Origin: Frankia casuarinae
Lineage (GTDB): Bacteria; Actinomycetota; Actinomycetes; Frankiales; Frankiaceae
Reading direction: 5' to 3'
NCBI RefSeq assembly: GCF_000013345.1
Contig: NC_007777.1
Coordinates: 992,001 to 1,056,000, forward strand
Length of the DNA stretch: 64,000 nt
Both the position numbers and the translations under genes were made by a program. The notes below the pieces were generated by a model. That model had not been told where the DNA came from. It saw nothing but the letters and a program-made list of their open reading frames with translations, and made no database searches. This document shows positions 9,627 through 19,858 of this stretch, in pieces; positions within the stretch are counted from its first letter, which is position 1, and each line of letters opens with the position of its first letter.

Positions 9627-9795
9627 CCGCAACCCTCTCGTCCGACAATCGTGTTACGCGAAGTGAGCATAACGAGCCGGGCATCTAGGGGTGCAGTGAC
9701 ATAATTCGAACATCTCGTGTGGGTGTAATTTTGCGGCTTCCAGCAACATCCTCGGTGCCATGTGTTATGCGAGGGCGTTCCCGTCGAATGTATGT

Positions 9796-9990
9796 TCATT
9801 GGTTGGGAAGTCCGTCCGCGAGGTCGAGGACGATCACAATGATGATCAGGAGGAGTATCCAGCGGAAGAAGCCGATACGGCTCCAGACCTCGCGCGCGAT
9901 GCCCCGGCCCGCCCGGCCGCCGAGCACCAGCAGTGCGAACAGCGCCCCGCCGACCGTGACGAGGAAGATCCCGGCATTGCTGTGGTCCAC
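9796..9990 (-). CDS. Short hydrophobic membrane protein
   Basis: A 64-residue frame with two hydrophobic segments (GIFLVTVGGALFALLVLGG and FFRWILLLIIIVIVLDL) separated by a basic loop (GRAGRGIAREVWSR). This is a typical small membrane-protein layout. The GTG start is a guess: the frame extends a further 67 codons upstream through repetitive sequence that does not look coding. No function can be assigned. Confidence 0.45.
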   Translation of the reverse strand: MDHSNAGIFLVTVGGALFALLVLGGRAGRGIAREVWSRIGFFRWILLLIIIVIVLDLADGLPNQ

Positions 9991-10372
9991 GGTCAAGACG
10001 ATCGCACGCCGACCCCGGGGATCCCCGGGGATCCCCGGAGAGTGTTTCTGTTCGGGTCGCGACCGAAGGTGACCGACCGTTCTCGCGGTTATCCTCCCCG
10101 TGTTCGCCGTCGGGCCGGTCGGGGTTGCGCTGATCGGCCTGGTGCCGATCGTCCTAGCGCTGATCGGCCTAGCGCTGATCAACGTGGTCACGTCGAGGCT
10201 CTCTCATGTGCTACTGAAGGTCGATGGAACGTGTAGTGCATGCCGTGTTGGAATCGACGTTCACCCACTGTAAGATCAACGCACCCCGACGGGATGAACT
10301 CACTCCCTTTCCTCGCCCGCCAAATCGCCGGTCGGCGCGCATCGGAGCCTGCTCGTCCCTACCGTGTTCCGG
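9991..10372. other. Gene-free region upstream of pncB with short direct repeats
   Basis: No convincing gene. It contains GGGGATCCCC-type repeats near 10015-10040 and a run of imperfect repeats of CTGATCGGCCTAG near 10130-10185. The last 100 bases must hold the pncB promoter; I see no clear -35/-10 pair or NrtR-type operator by eye. Confidence 0.5.
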
Positions 10373-11758
10373 ATGTCGACGGCACTCCTGACCGATCACT
10401 ATGAGTTGACCATGTTGCGCGCGGCGCTCCGGTCCGGCGCGGCGGATCGCCGTGTGGTCTTCGAAGTCTTCACCCGATCGTTGCCGCCGGGTCGCCGTTT
10501 TGGTGTGTTCGCCGGCACCGGTCGGCTGCTCGATGCGCTGGCGGACTTCCGGTTCGGGCCGCCCGAGCTAGCTGCTCTGCGGGCCGCCGATGTCATCGAC
10601 GAGGCCACGGCACAGTGGCTGGCGGACTACCACTTCGGCGGCGACATCCATGGCTTCGCCGAGGGCGAGCCGTTCTTCGCCGAGACGCCCGTGCTCGCCG
10701 TCGAGGGCACCTTCGCTGAGACCGTGCTGCTCGAGACACTCGTGCTCGCCATCCTCAACCACGACAGCGCGATCGCGGCCGCTGGGGCCCGGATGGTTGG
10801 GGCGGCCGGGGACCGGCCCTGTCTCGAGATGGGATCTCGGCGCACCCATGAGGCCGCCGCCGTGGCCGCCGCCCGCGCGGCCTACCTCGTGGGTTTCGCG
10901 GCCACGTCGAACCTGGAGGCTGCCCGGACGTACGAGGTCCCCAGCGTCGGTACCAGCGCGCACGCCTTCACACTCGTTCATCCAAGCGAGGCCGAGGCGT
11001 TCGCCGCGCAGGTCGCAGCCCTCGGTGTCGGCACGACGCTGCTCGTCGACACGTACGACGTCCCTGCGGGGGTCGCAGCCGCCGTCGCGACGGCGGGCAC
11101 CGAGCTTGGGGCCGTCCGGATCGACAGCGGGGACCTGGGTCGGGTCGCCGGCGCCGTCCGCGCGCAGCTTGACGGCCTCGGCGCGACCAGAACACGGATC
11201 ATCGCGACCGGGGATCTGGACGAGCACGCCATAGCCCGGTTGGGCGACGCCCCAGTAGACGGCTACGGTGTCGGCACCAGCCTAGTCACCGGTGCGGGGG
11301 CGCCCACCGCGGGGTTCGTCTACAAGCTGGTCGAGGTCGACGGCGAACCCGTGGCGAAGAGGTCGGTCGGCAAGAGCACCCGTGGGGGGCGCAAGCGGGT
11401 CGTCCGCCGCCATGACCTCAACGGCCGGGCCGTCGCTGATGTCATCTTTCCGAGCCCGCCGGGCTCGCCGTCGGCCCCGGACCGCTTGTCCGGTCCGTCC
11501 GGCCCGGGGGTGGATCCCGCTGGCTCCGGCGACGCGCTCCCCGCGTCGCCGCGACCGCCCGACCCGGCCCGGGACCGGGACCTGTTGCGTCCGCTGGTGA
11601 AGGCCGGTGAGCCGGTCGGTGGCCTGACCGGGCCGGCCGGCACCCGGCGCGCCCGCGAGCACCATCGTCTGGCCCTCGCGGCCCTTCCCCCCACCGCTCG
11701 GGAGGTGGGCTACGGCCCGCCGTGCCTGCCCGTCGTCCACGCGGAGGGCCGTCCCTGA
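10373..11758 (+). CDS. pncB: Nicotinate phosphoribosyltransferase
   Basis: A 461-residue enzyme making nicotinate mononucleotide from nicotinate and PRPP in NAD salvage. The N-terminus TALLTDHYELTML is diagnostic. The conserved histidine region appears as SVGTSAHAF, and the active-site stretch RIDSGDLG binds phosphate. The C-terminal part contains a Pro/Ser/Gly-rich insert (PPGSPSAPDRLSGPSGPG) not usual in the family. The ATG is chosen over a GTG three codons upstream to match the usual family start. The NrtR-like regulator gene downstream supports the NAD role. Confidence 0.9.
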   Translation: MSTALLTDHYELTMLRAALRSGAADRRVVFEVFTRSLPPGRRFGVFAGTGRLLDALADFRFGPPELAALRAADVIDEATAQWLADYHFGGDIHGFAEGEPFFAETPVLAVEGTFAETVLLETLVLAILNHDSAIAAAGARMVGAAGDRPCLEMGSRRTHEAAAVAAARAAYLVGFAATSNLEAARTYEVPSVGTSAHAFTLVHPSEAEAFAAQVAALGVGTTLLVDTYDVPAGVAAAVATAGTELGAVRIDSGDLGRVAGAVRAQLDGLGATRTRIIATGDLDEHAIARLGDAPVDGYGVGTSLVTGAGAPTAGFVYKLVEVDGEPVAKRSVGKSTRGGRKRVVRRHDLNGRAVADVIFPSPPGSPSAPDRLSGPSGPGVDPAGSGDALPASPRPPDPARDRDLLRPLVKAGEPVGGLTGPAGTRRAREHHRLALAALPPTAREVGYGPPCLPVVHAEGRP

Positions 11759-11925
11759 ACCGTCCCGGGCCTCCCTGAGCCGTCCCGGGCCGTCGGGCGG
11801 CGTCGCCCACTGAGGTGCCGTTTCCGGCGGGAGGCCGAGGAGGGGCCCGTGTGTGCCGGCGCGGGGATGGCCAGACTGGAGGGGTGGCGCCCGCCTCTCC
11901 ACCGAACCGGATCCGCGGTCCGTTG

Positions 11926-11982
11926 GACGGCGAGGGCGGGCGGCATGACGGTGACGCTGTCATGCCGCCCGCCCTCGCCGTC
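11926..11982. repeat. Perfect 24-bp inverted repeat spanning the start of the nrtR-like gene
   Basis: Positions 11926-11949 are the exact reverse complement of 11959-11982, with a 9-base loop. The likely ATG of the downstream gene (11962) lies inside the right arm, so an mRNA hairpin would bury the start codon and any ribosome-binding site. Confidence 0.9.
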
Positions 11983-12657
11983 AGCGTGGACGTGGTTCTG
12001 CTGACCCTGCGCGCCGGTCGGCTCTGTGTCCTGGTCATCCGCCGGGACGATCCCCCGTTCGGCGGATGCTGGGCGCTGCCCGGTGGTTTCGTCGACCGCG
12101 ACGAGGATCTCGACGCCTCGGCCCTGCGGCAGCTCGCGGCCGAGACGGGCGTCACGACGACCGGTCACCTCGAGCAGTTGCGGACCTACGGCGGCGCGCA
12201 CCGCGACCCGCGTGTCCGGGTGGTCAGCGTGGCCTACCTGGCCCTGCTGCCGAATCTCCCGCAGCCGCAGCCACAGCCCGGCCGGGATGGACCGCGGGCC
12301 CGCTGGTGGCCGGTGGAGGACCTGGACTCGACCGACGGCCCGACGCTGGCCTTCGACCATCCGCGGATCGTGGGGGACGGCGTGGAGCGGGCCCGGGCCA
12401 AGTTGGAGTACACCCCGCTGGCCGCCGCCTTCTGCGAGGAGCAGTTCACCCTGGCCGACTTGCGCCGCGTCTACGAGGCCGCGTGGGGCGTCGCGTTGGA
12501 TCCGCCGAACTTCCGCCGCAAGGTGCTGTCCACGCCGGGATTCGTCGTACCGCTGGGCCAGCGCACCTCCCCGCGCGGTGGCGGTCGGCCCGCCGAGCTG
12601 TATCGGCGTGGCTCGGCGGTCGCGCTGCACCCGCCGCTGCTGCGCCGGTCGGTCTGA
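11962..12657 (+). CDS. NrtR-like NUDIX-domain transcriptional regulator of NAD metabolism
   Basis: A 231-residue protein with an N-terminal NUDIX fold (residues about 5-135) and a C-terminal winged-helix segment (FTLADLRRVYEAAWG to RRKVLSTPGFV). The NUDIX box is degenerate: the usual R-E and E-E catalytic pairs read RQLAAETG. This fits the NrtR family, where the domain senses ADP-ribose or related NAD metabolites instead of hydrolysing them. It follows pncB on the same strand, a classic NrtR target. The start is taken at the ATG just before the domain. The frame is open further upstream, but that sequence looks non-coding. Confidence 0.75.
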   Translation: MPPALAVSVDVVLLTLRAGRLCVLVIRRDDPPFGGCWALPGGFVDRDEDLDASALRQLAAETGVTTTGHLEQLRTYGGAHRDPRVRVVSVAYLALLPNLPQPQPQPGRDGPRARWWPVEDLDSTDGPTLAFDHPRIVGDGVERARAKLEYTPLAAAFCEEQFTLADLRRVYEAAWGVALDPPNFRRKVLSTPGFVVPLGQRTSPRGGGRPAELYRRGSAVALHPPLLRRSV

Positions 12658-14240
12658 GGAGATTCCTCCAGACCGGCCGCGCAGTTGTCGCCTGCCGCGG
12701 CCGACGGGTCCGGGTCGGCCGCGGCCAGCCACTCGACGATGCCCGCGACGGCGTCCCGACAGGTGCCGCATCCGGTCGTCGCCCGGGTACCGGTGACGAT
12801 CGCCGGCAGGTCACGTGCCCCGTCCAACCAGCAGCGGGTGATCCCGCCCTTGGTCACGTTGTTGCACCGGCAGATGGTGACCCGGTCGGGCAGGGTCGCC
12901 GGACTGTCGGTGACGGTGACCTCGGTCCGGGTCGGGAACAGCAGGCTGCGCCGGTCGGCCGGCACCGGAGCCTGCCGGTCGAACAGCTGCGTCACGGTCC
13001 CCACCGTCGGGTTGTCACCGAGCATGATCGCGCCCACCAGTCGGTCCCCGCGGATCACCAGCTTCTTGAAGGTGCCCCGGGTGACATCGACGAACTGCAG
13101 CACCTCGGCGTCCTCGTCGAACTCGTCCACGTCGACCTCGCCCATGGTGGCGAGATCCACTCCCGACGCCTTGAGCCTGGTCACGGGTCGGGCGCCGCTG
13201 TAGCGCGCGGCGGGGTCGGCGGCGGTGACAACGTCGGCCACCACCCGGACCTGGTCCCACGCCGGCGCCACCAGCCCCTGCACCGTCCCGTCGTGCTGCG
13301 CGCAGTCACCGACCGCGAACACGGCCGGATCGGCGGGGGAGCGCATCTGATCGTCCACCACGATCCCGGCTTCGACCGGCAGGCCGGCCGCCGCGGCGAG
13401 GTCGGTCACCGCCACGACGCCGGTCGAGACCACCAGCAGATCGGCGTCGAGCACCTCGTCGCCGGCCAGCTCCACGCCGGCGAGCCGCTCGTCGCCATGG
13501 ATCCGGACGACCCTGGCCTCGAGCCGGGACCGCACCCCGAGCCCGGCCAGCGTCCGGACCAGCACCTGTCCGGCCCGCCGGTCGAGCTGGCGGTTCATCA
13601 GGTGACCCGCAGCGTGCAGGACCGTCGTGTCCAGACCGCGGCGGACCAGGCCGCGGGCCGCCTCCAGGCCGAGTAGGCCGCCGCCGAGTACCACCGCGCG
13701 GGTGGCCCGTTCGGACTGGGTGAGGATGTGCCGGCAGTCGTCGAGGGTGCGGAACGCCGCCACTCCGGGTAGCAGCGTCCCATCCGGTCGGGTCAGTCCC
13801 TCGATTGGTGGCAGCCACGCCCGGCTCCCGGTGGCGAGGATGAGTACGTCGTAGGCGACGACGCTGCCGTCGTCGGCCGTGACGGTGCGACGCGTACGGT
13901 CGATGTGGTGCGCCACCACGCCGGCCCGGACGTCGACCAGGGCGCGCGGGGGCGTGCCGTCACCGCTGTCGCCGGACGCCGCATGGTCGACCAGGGTGAT
14001 GTCGGCCAGATCCGCCTTTCCTGCCAGGACGTTCGACAGCAGGATGCGGTTGTAGGCGGGATGCGGCTCCTCCCCGAACACGGTGATGATCAGGTTGGGA
14101 TCTCGGGAACGAAGCTCGCTGATCATCCGGGAGCCCGCCATCCCATGCCCCACGATGACTACGCGGCGCGGCCCGGAGGCCCCTGTGGAGTCCGACGCGG
14201 GCGCGGCGTCGTGCATCATGGTTCGGGGTCTTGCGGTCAT
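12471..14240 (-). CDS. nasB: FAD/NAD(P)-dependent nitrate reductase electron-transfer subunit with BFD-like [2Fe-2S] domain (NasB/NirB N-half type)
   Basis: About 589 residues. An N-terminal FAD-binding motif (VVIVGHGMAGSRM), an NAD(P)-binding motif (VVLGGGLLGLEAARGL) and the FAD-loop AVGDCAQHDG define a NirB-type pyridine nucleotide-disulfide oxidoreductase. A C-terminal BFD-like [2Fe-2S] site reads CRCNN...TGCGTC. The siroheme domain of true nitrite reductase is absent, so it most likely feeds electrons to NasA. The ATG overlaps the nasA stop (ATGA). The 3' end runs 187 bp antisense into the nrtR-like gene, and the last 70 residues are low-complexity. Confidence 0.82.
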   Translation of the reverse strand: MTARPRTMMHDAAPASDSTGASGPRRVVIVGHGMAGSRMISELRSRDPNLIITVFGEEPHPAYNRILLSNVLAGKADLADITLVDHAASGDSGDGTPPRALVDVRAGVVAHHIDRTRRTVTADDGSVVAYDVLILATGSRAWLPPIEGLTRPDGTLLPGVAAFRTLDDCRHILTQSERATRAVVLGGGLLGLEAARGLVRRGLDTTVLHAAGHLMNRQLDRRAGQVLVRTLAGLGVRSRLEARVVRIHGDERLAGVELAGDEVLDADLLVVSTGVVAVTDLAAAAGLPVEAGIVVDDQMRSPADPAVFAVGDCAQHDGTVQGLVAPAWDQVRVVADVVTAADPAARYSGARPVTRLKASGVDLATMGEVDVDEFDEDAEVLQFVDVTRGTFKKLVIRGDRLVGAIMLGDNPTVGTVTQLFDRQAPVPADRRSLLFPTRTEVTVTDSPATLPDRVTICRCNNVTKGGITRCWLDGARDLPAIVTGTRATTGCGTCRDAVAGIVEWLAAADPDPSAAAGDNCAAGLEESPQTDRRSSGGCSATAEPRRYSSAGRPPPRGEVRWPSGTTNPGVDSTLRRKFGGSNATPHAAS

Positions 14241-16537
14241 CACCCTTGGTGCCTTCCGCTCGGTTGGCTGCGGCCCGTCAACATGGCTCGGACGGGTTCG
14301 GCAGCCCCGACCGTCGCGGTGGGGACGGACCCGGTGGCATGCCGATCGTCGTCCGGGTTGTCGTCCGGGTCGTCGATCGGCTCGACCGCGACCGCGCACA
14401 CCTTGAACTCGGGCATCCGGGACGTCGGGTCGAGCGCGTCGTTGGTCAGGGAGTTCGCCCGTCCGGCCCCGGCCCAGTGGAAGGGCAGGAAGACGGTGTC
14501 GAATCGGAGGGTGTCGGTCAGCCTCGCCGGCACCTCGCAGGTGCCTCGTCGGCTCGTGACCCGCACCGGCGCCCCCTCAGCGATCCCGAGCCGTTCGGCG
14601 AGGTCGGGATGGATCTCGACGAAGGGTTCCGGCGCGGCGTCAACGAGGGGTCCGATCCGGCGGGTCTGCGCACCGCTCTGGTAATGAGCCAGCACCCGCC
14701 CGGTGGTCAGGTAGTAGGGGTACTCGGGGTCGATGTCCTCCGCCACCGGACGGTGCTCGACCGGCACGAGCCGGGCCCGTCCGTCCGGGGTGGCGAAGCG
14801 ATCCAGGAACATCCGGGGGGTGCCCGGGTGCGTCTCGTCCGGGCAGGGCCAGAACACCCCGTCCGATGCGGTGATCCGCTCGTAGCTGATGCCCGCGTAG
14901 TCGGCGATCCCTCCGGCGCTGGCCCGGCGCAGCTCGTCGAAGACCGCCCGTGGTTCGCCGGGAAAGCGCTCGGCGTGGCCGAGTCGGGCGGCGAGCGCCG
15001 CGATGATCTCCAGGTCGGTGCGTACCCCGGCCGGAGGAGGCCGCAGCCGTTCCCGCCGCAGTACCCGACCCTCCAGGTTGGTCATCGTCCCCTCCTCCTC
15101 CGCCCACTGGGCGGTCGGCAGGACGATGTCGGCCATGGCCGCCGTCTCGCTGAGCACGAAGTCGGCGACGACGAGCAGGTCCAAGGCGGCCAGCCGCGAG
15201 GTGATCCGACCGGCCCGGGGGGCGGAGACGGCGATGTTGCTGCCGAGGATGAGGAGCGCCCTCGGGCCCTGCGGCGTGCCGAGCGCGTCCAGCATCTCGT
15301 AGGCGCTGCGGCCCGGACCGGGGATGGTCGTCGGGTCGACGCCCCAGATCCGACCGATGTGCTCCCGGGCCACCGGATCGATGATCTTGCGATAGCCGGG
15401 AAGCTGGTCGGCCTTCTGCCCGTGTTCCCGGCCGCCCTGCCCGTTGCCCTGGCCGGTGAGACAGCCGTAGCCCGACCCGGGGGTGCCGGGCAGCCCCAGT
15501 ACGAGGGCGAGGTTGATGAGCGCCGTGACGGTGTCGGTGCCCTTGCTGTGTTGTTCGGCACCGCGGGCGCTGAGCACCATCGCCCGTTCGGCCTGGGCGA
15601 GCAGGTCCACGGCGGCGTACTGGTCTGCCACCGGCACTCCGGTGATGCGCTCCACCCGTTCGGGCCAGTAGGAGGCGAGTACTGCTCGCAGCTCGGCGAG
15701 GCCCGTCGTCCGAGCGGCGAGGAAGTCGCGGTTGGCGTACCCCTCCGTTAGGGCGATGTAGGCCAGCCCGTTGGCCAGGGCCAGGTCAGTTCCCGGGGTG
15801 ATCTGCAGATGTAGGGCCGCGGCGCGGGCGGTGGCCGTCAGCCGCGGGTCGACGACCACGAGCGCCCCGCCGTTCTCCCGCTGGCGGGTCAGATACTGCA
15901 TGAACGGGGGCATGGTCTCGGCCGCGTTGCTGCCGACCATGATGACGGCCCCGGCGTGCGCGATGTCCTCCAGTGGGAAGGGCAGGCCCCGGTCCAGCCC
16001 GAACGAGCGGATGCCCGCGGCGGCCGCCGACGACATGCAGAACCGGCCGTTGTAGTCGATCGCGGAGCTGCGCAGCGCCACCCGAGCGAACTTGCCTAGG
16101 GCGTAGGCCTTCTCGTTGGTCAACCCGCCGCCGCCGAAGACGCCGACCGCGTCCGGGCCGTGTTCGCGCTGGAGGCGGATGATCCCCTCGGTGATGCGGT
16201 CGAGTGCCCGTTCCCAGCTCACCGGCTCGAGGGGGGCGTCGCGTCGCGGCCGCATCAGCGGGGTGGTGAGCCGGTCCGCGGCGGTCAGCAGCTCGGCGGA
16301 GGTCCACCCCTTCTGGCACATCCGGCCCCGGTTGGTGGGGAACTCGCGGGCGAGCACGGTAACCGGCCCCGGAGACCTTCCACCTGCGGGTTCCGGGCCG
16401 TCGTCTTTTCCGGTGCCTTCCTTGGCGGCGCTCTCCGGGGTGGCGCGCAGCATCATTCCGCACTGCAGGGCGCAGTACGGGCAGTGTGTCGCAGCCTCGG
16501 CAAGGGGCGCGGCCGGCACCGGCATGGTCGTGGTCAC
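14240..16537 (-). CDS. nasA: Assimilatory nitrate reductase catalytic subunit (molybdopterin oxidoreductase)
   Basis: About 765 residues of the NasA/NarB/NapA family in the cytoplasm. The N-terminal [4Fe-4S] motif is HCPYCALQCGM with a fourth Cys in GRMCQKGW. Molybdopterin-binding segments follow (NGRFCMSSAAAA, VGSNAAETMPP, LPTAQWAEEEGTMTNLEGRV). The C-terminal molybdopterin-dinucleotide domain includes LTTGRVLAHYQSGAQTRR. No signal peptide is seen. It forms an operon with nasB. The GTG start is tentative; an ATG four codons later (16525) is equally possible. Confidence 0.88.
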   Translation of the reverse strand: MTTTMPVPAAPLAEAATHCPYCALQCGMMLRATPESAAKEGTGKDDGPEPAGGRSPGPVTVLAREFPTNRGRMCQKGWTSAELLTAADRLTTPLMRPRRDAPLEPVSWERALDRITEGIIRLQREHGPDAVGVFGGGGLTNEKAYALGKFARVALRSSAIDYNGRFCMSSAAAAGIRSFGLDRGLPFPLEDIAHAGAVIMVGSNAAETMPPFMQYLTRQRENGGALVVVDPRLTATARAAALHLQITPGTDLALANGLAYIALTEGYANRDFLAARTTGLAELRAVLASYWPERVERITGVPVADQYAAVDLLAQAERAMVLSARGAEQHSKGTDTVTALINLALVLGLPGTPGSGYGCLTGQGNGQGGREHGQKADQLPGYRKIIDPVAREHIGRIWGVDPTTIPGPGRSAYEMLDALGTPQGPRALLILGSNIAVSAPRAGRITSRLAALDLLVVADFVLSETAAMADIVLPTAQWAEEEGTMTNLEGRVLRRERLRPPPAGVRTDLEIIAALAARLGHAERFPGEPRAVFDELRRASAGGIADYAGISYERITASDGVFWPCPDETHPGTPRMFLDRFATPDGRARLVPVEHRPVAEDIDPEYPYYLTTGRVLAHYQSGAQTRRIGPLVDAAPEPFVEIHPDLAERLGIAEGAPVRVTSRRGTCEVPARLTDTLRFDTVFLPFHWAGAGRANSLTNDALDPTSRMPEFKVCAVAVEPIDDPDDNPDDDRHATGSVPTATVGAAEPVRAMLTGRSQPSGRHQG

Positions 16538-16783
16538 GCACCGAGCGTGCGGCGAGGGGGTGTCTCGGCCGGGTCGGAGCCGTTTCGCGGCGGCAAAGTG
16601 GTTCTCATCCTGGCCGGCCCCCCGATGTGCGGCCCCCCGATGTGCGGCTGCGGCCCCGACGATGCCACCCTGCGGCGCTCGGTCGTCTCCCGGCGTTGGG
16701 CCGCCTGCTGAGAGGTGATTGCCGGCCACGGCACACGACCCGTCGAGGAGAACTGTCGTGGGAATGGCGTAACAATAGGCAGC

Positions 16784-17074
16784 GTGTCTGTCGCCGCCGT
16801 GTCGCCTCTCGATGTCGAGGAAGTCGACGAGACCCTCGATGACGATCGGCCGTGGGTCACCATTGTCTGGAACGACCCGATCAACCTGATGTCATACGTG
16901 ACGTATGTCTTCCAGAAGCTCTTCGGCTACAGCAAGCCGAAGGCCACCAAGCTGATGCTCGACGTCCATCACAAGGGGCGGGCTTCGGTGGCCGTCGGCA
17001 CCAGGGAGGAGATGGAAGCCGACGCCGAGCGCCTGCACGCCTACGGCCTGTGGGCGACGATCGCCCAGGACTGA
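16784..17074 (+). CDS. clpS: ATP-dependent Clp protease adaptor ClpS
   Basis: A 96-residue protein, typical for ClpS. It has the substrate-binding motif [19 protein letters not shown] near residue 26, the helix [20 protein letters not shown], and the C-terminal strand GLWATIAQD. ClpS binds ClpC and delivers N-degron substrates. The GTG start gives an acidic flexible N-terminus as in the family. Longer in-frame starts lie in sequence that looks non-coding. It begins the conserved clpS-DUF2017-mec-cysO-cysM cluster. Confidence 0.93.
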   Translation: MSVAAVSPLDVEEVDETLDDDRPWVTIVWNDPINLMSYVTYVFQKLFGYSKPKATKLMLDVHHKGRASVAVGTREEMEADAERLHAYGLWATIAQD

Positions 17075-17271
17075 CCCGACCGGTGACCCGAGACCGGTGC
17101 CCGACCCGGGGCTCTTTCCGTCGCACCGGTGCCCTGCCGCCCGGAGCAGCCCGTGCGGCATGCCCTGGGTAGGCTGGCTGCGTCCGTGGTCGGACGGTTC
17201 AGACGGTCATGTGGGGCGGTCGTCCCGGGCGCACCGTCGCCGGGAGCGTGGGAGTGGGGGAACGGAGGGAC

Positions 17272-17808
17272 GTGGCTGACGGCTTCCGCCGCACGCGTGC
17301 CGGGATCGAGCTGCGCCTTCCCCGGCTCGAGGCGGCGTTGCTGATCGAGCTCGTCGGCCAGATCGAGTCCCTGCTCGAACCGCCGCCGGTCGAGGACCCG
17401 CTGGAGGCGCTGGTGGGGTTGCGTGACACCGCGCCGCCGCCGCCGGACGATCCGGCGATCGCTCGTCTGCTTCCCGACCCCTACCCGGACGATCCGATGG
17501 CCTCCGGGGACTTCCGCCGCCGCCGGACGGACGATCTGCTCGCCCGCAAGCGTGACGCCGCTCGGCGGGTGCTGTCCGCTGTGCCGGCGCCTGGGAGGGC
17601 GCTCCTGCTCGATGAGGAGGCCGCTCAGGACTGGCTGACGACGCTGAACGACCTCCGGTTGGTGCTGGGAACCCGCCTCGGTCTCACCGACGACGACTCC
17701 ACCGCGGAACTCGAACACCTCGACCCGGACGATTCCCGCCGCCCGCTCGTCGCGGTCTACGCGTTCCTGACCGAGCTGCTCGACGATCTGACCCGAGCTC
17801 TGGGGTAG
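17272..17808 (+). CDS. DUF2017 family protein
   Basis: A 178-residue acidic protein of the DUF2017 family, which sits beside clpS in many actinobacteria; its biochemical role is not known to me. The GTG start has a strong GGAGG four bases upstream. Features include the RLPRLEAALLIELVGQIESLL helix region (split here for description) and a conserved DDSRRPLVAVYAFLTELLDDL C-terminal helix. It lies between clpS and the Mec protease gene. Confidence 0.85.
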   Translation: MADGFRRTRAGIELRLPRLEAALLIELVGQIESLLEPPPVEDPLEALVGLRDTAPPPPDDPAIARLLPDPYPDDPMASGDFRRRRTDDLLARKRDAARRVLSAVPAPGRALLLDEEAAQDWLTTLNDLRLVLGTRLGLTDDDSTAELEHLDPDDSRRPLVAVYAFLTELLDDLTRALG

Positions 17809-17860
17809 TCGCGGGCGAAGGCCGACCCGAACCGCCCCTTCGGCGTCGTACGGTGGGCTC

Positions 17861-18265
17861 GTGCTGCGAATCGACCGTGCCTGCTATGAGGCGATCGTCG
17901 CCCATGCCCGTCGAGATCATCCCGACGAGGCCTGTGGCATCGTCGCCGGCTCCCTGGGGTCGGACCGGCCGAAGCGGTTCATCCCGATGGAGAACGCGGA
18001 GCGTTCGCCGACCTTTTACCGCTTCGACCCAATGGAGCAGCTCAAGGTGTGGCGGGAGATGGACGACCGGGACGAGGAGCCCGTCATCATCTACCACTCG
18101 CACACCGCAACCGAGGCGTACCCGTCCAGAACCGACGTGTCCCTCGCGGCCGAGCCGGGCGCGCACTACGTACTGGCCTCCACCCGGGAGCCGGACGTGA
18201 CCGAGTTCCGGTCCTACCGGATCGTCGATGGCGTGGTCACCGAGGAGCCGGTGGAAATCGTCTGA
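17861..18265 (+). CDS. mec: Mec-type JAMM metalloprotease (M67), CysO-cysteine hydrolase
   Basis: A 134-residue Mov34/JAMM-fold enzyme. The zinc site reads YHSHTATEAYPSRTD (H-x-H-x7-P-S-x2-D), with the general-base glutamate in HPDEACG near residue 22. In M. tuberculosis, Mec releases cysteine from the carrier CysO after CysM has assembled it. The neighbours here (cysO at 18506, cysM at 18903) match that pathway. The unusual C-terminal extension of this CysO gives the protease a second possible job, pro-peptide removal. Confidence 0.9.
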   Translation: MLRIDRACYEAIVAHARRDHPDEACGIVAGSLGSDRPKRFIPMENAERSPTFYRFDPMEQLKVWREMDDRDEEPVIIYHSHTATEAYPSRTDVSLAAEPGAHYVLASTREPDVTEFRSYRIVDGVVTEEPVEIV

Positions 18266-18282
18266 GACGACCTGGTGTTGCA

Positions 18283-18372
18283 GATGACGCGGCGACGGAC
18301 GATGACGCGGCGACGGACATGGTCCGGGAAGGGACATGGTCCGGGAAGATGGTGGACACGGTCCGGGAAGAT
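18283..18372. repeat. Short tandem repeats between mec and cysO
   Basis: An exact 18-bp unit is tandemly duplicated (18283-18300 and 18301-18318). Three near-copies of GGTCCGGGAAG follow at about 18321, 18338 and 18360. They fill most of the gap between mec and cysO, where the family usually has close spacing. Confidence 0.85.
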
Positions 18373-18505
18373 GATGACTGCGGAGCCTTGGCACCCACGA
18401 CTCGTCCGCTTGTCCGCCTGAGGTAGAACCCGCTGACGTGACACCCCGCCCATCCGGGCGGCGCCACCGCCGAGCCCGGCCGGTGGCACCCGCGAAAGGA
18501 GCACC

Positions 18506-19850
<1,345 letters not shown>

Positions 19851-19858
19851 CCCCGCAT

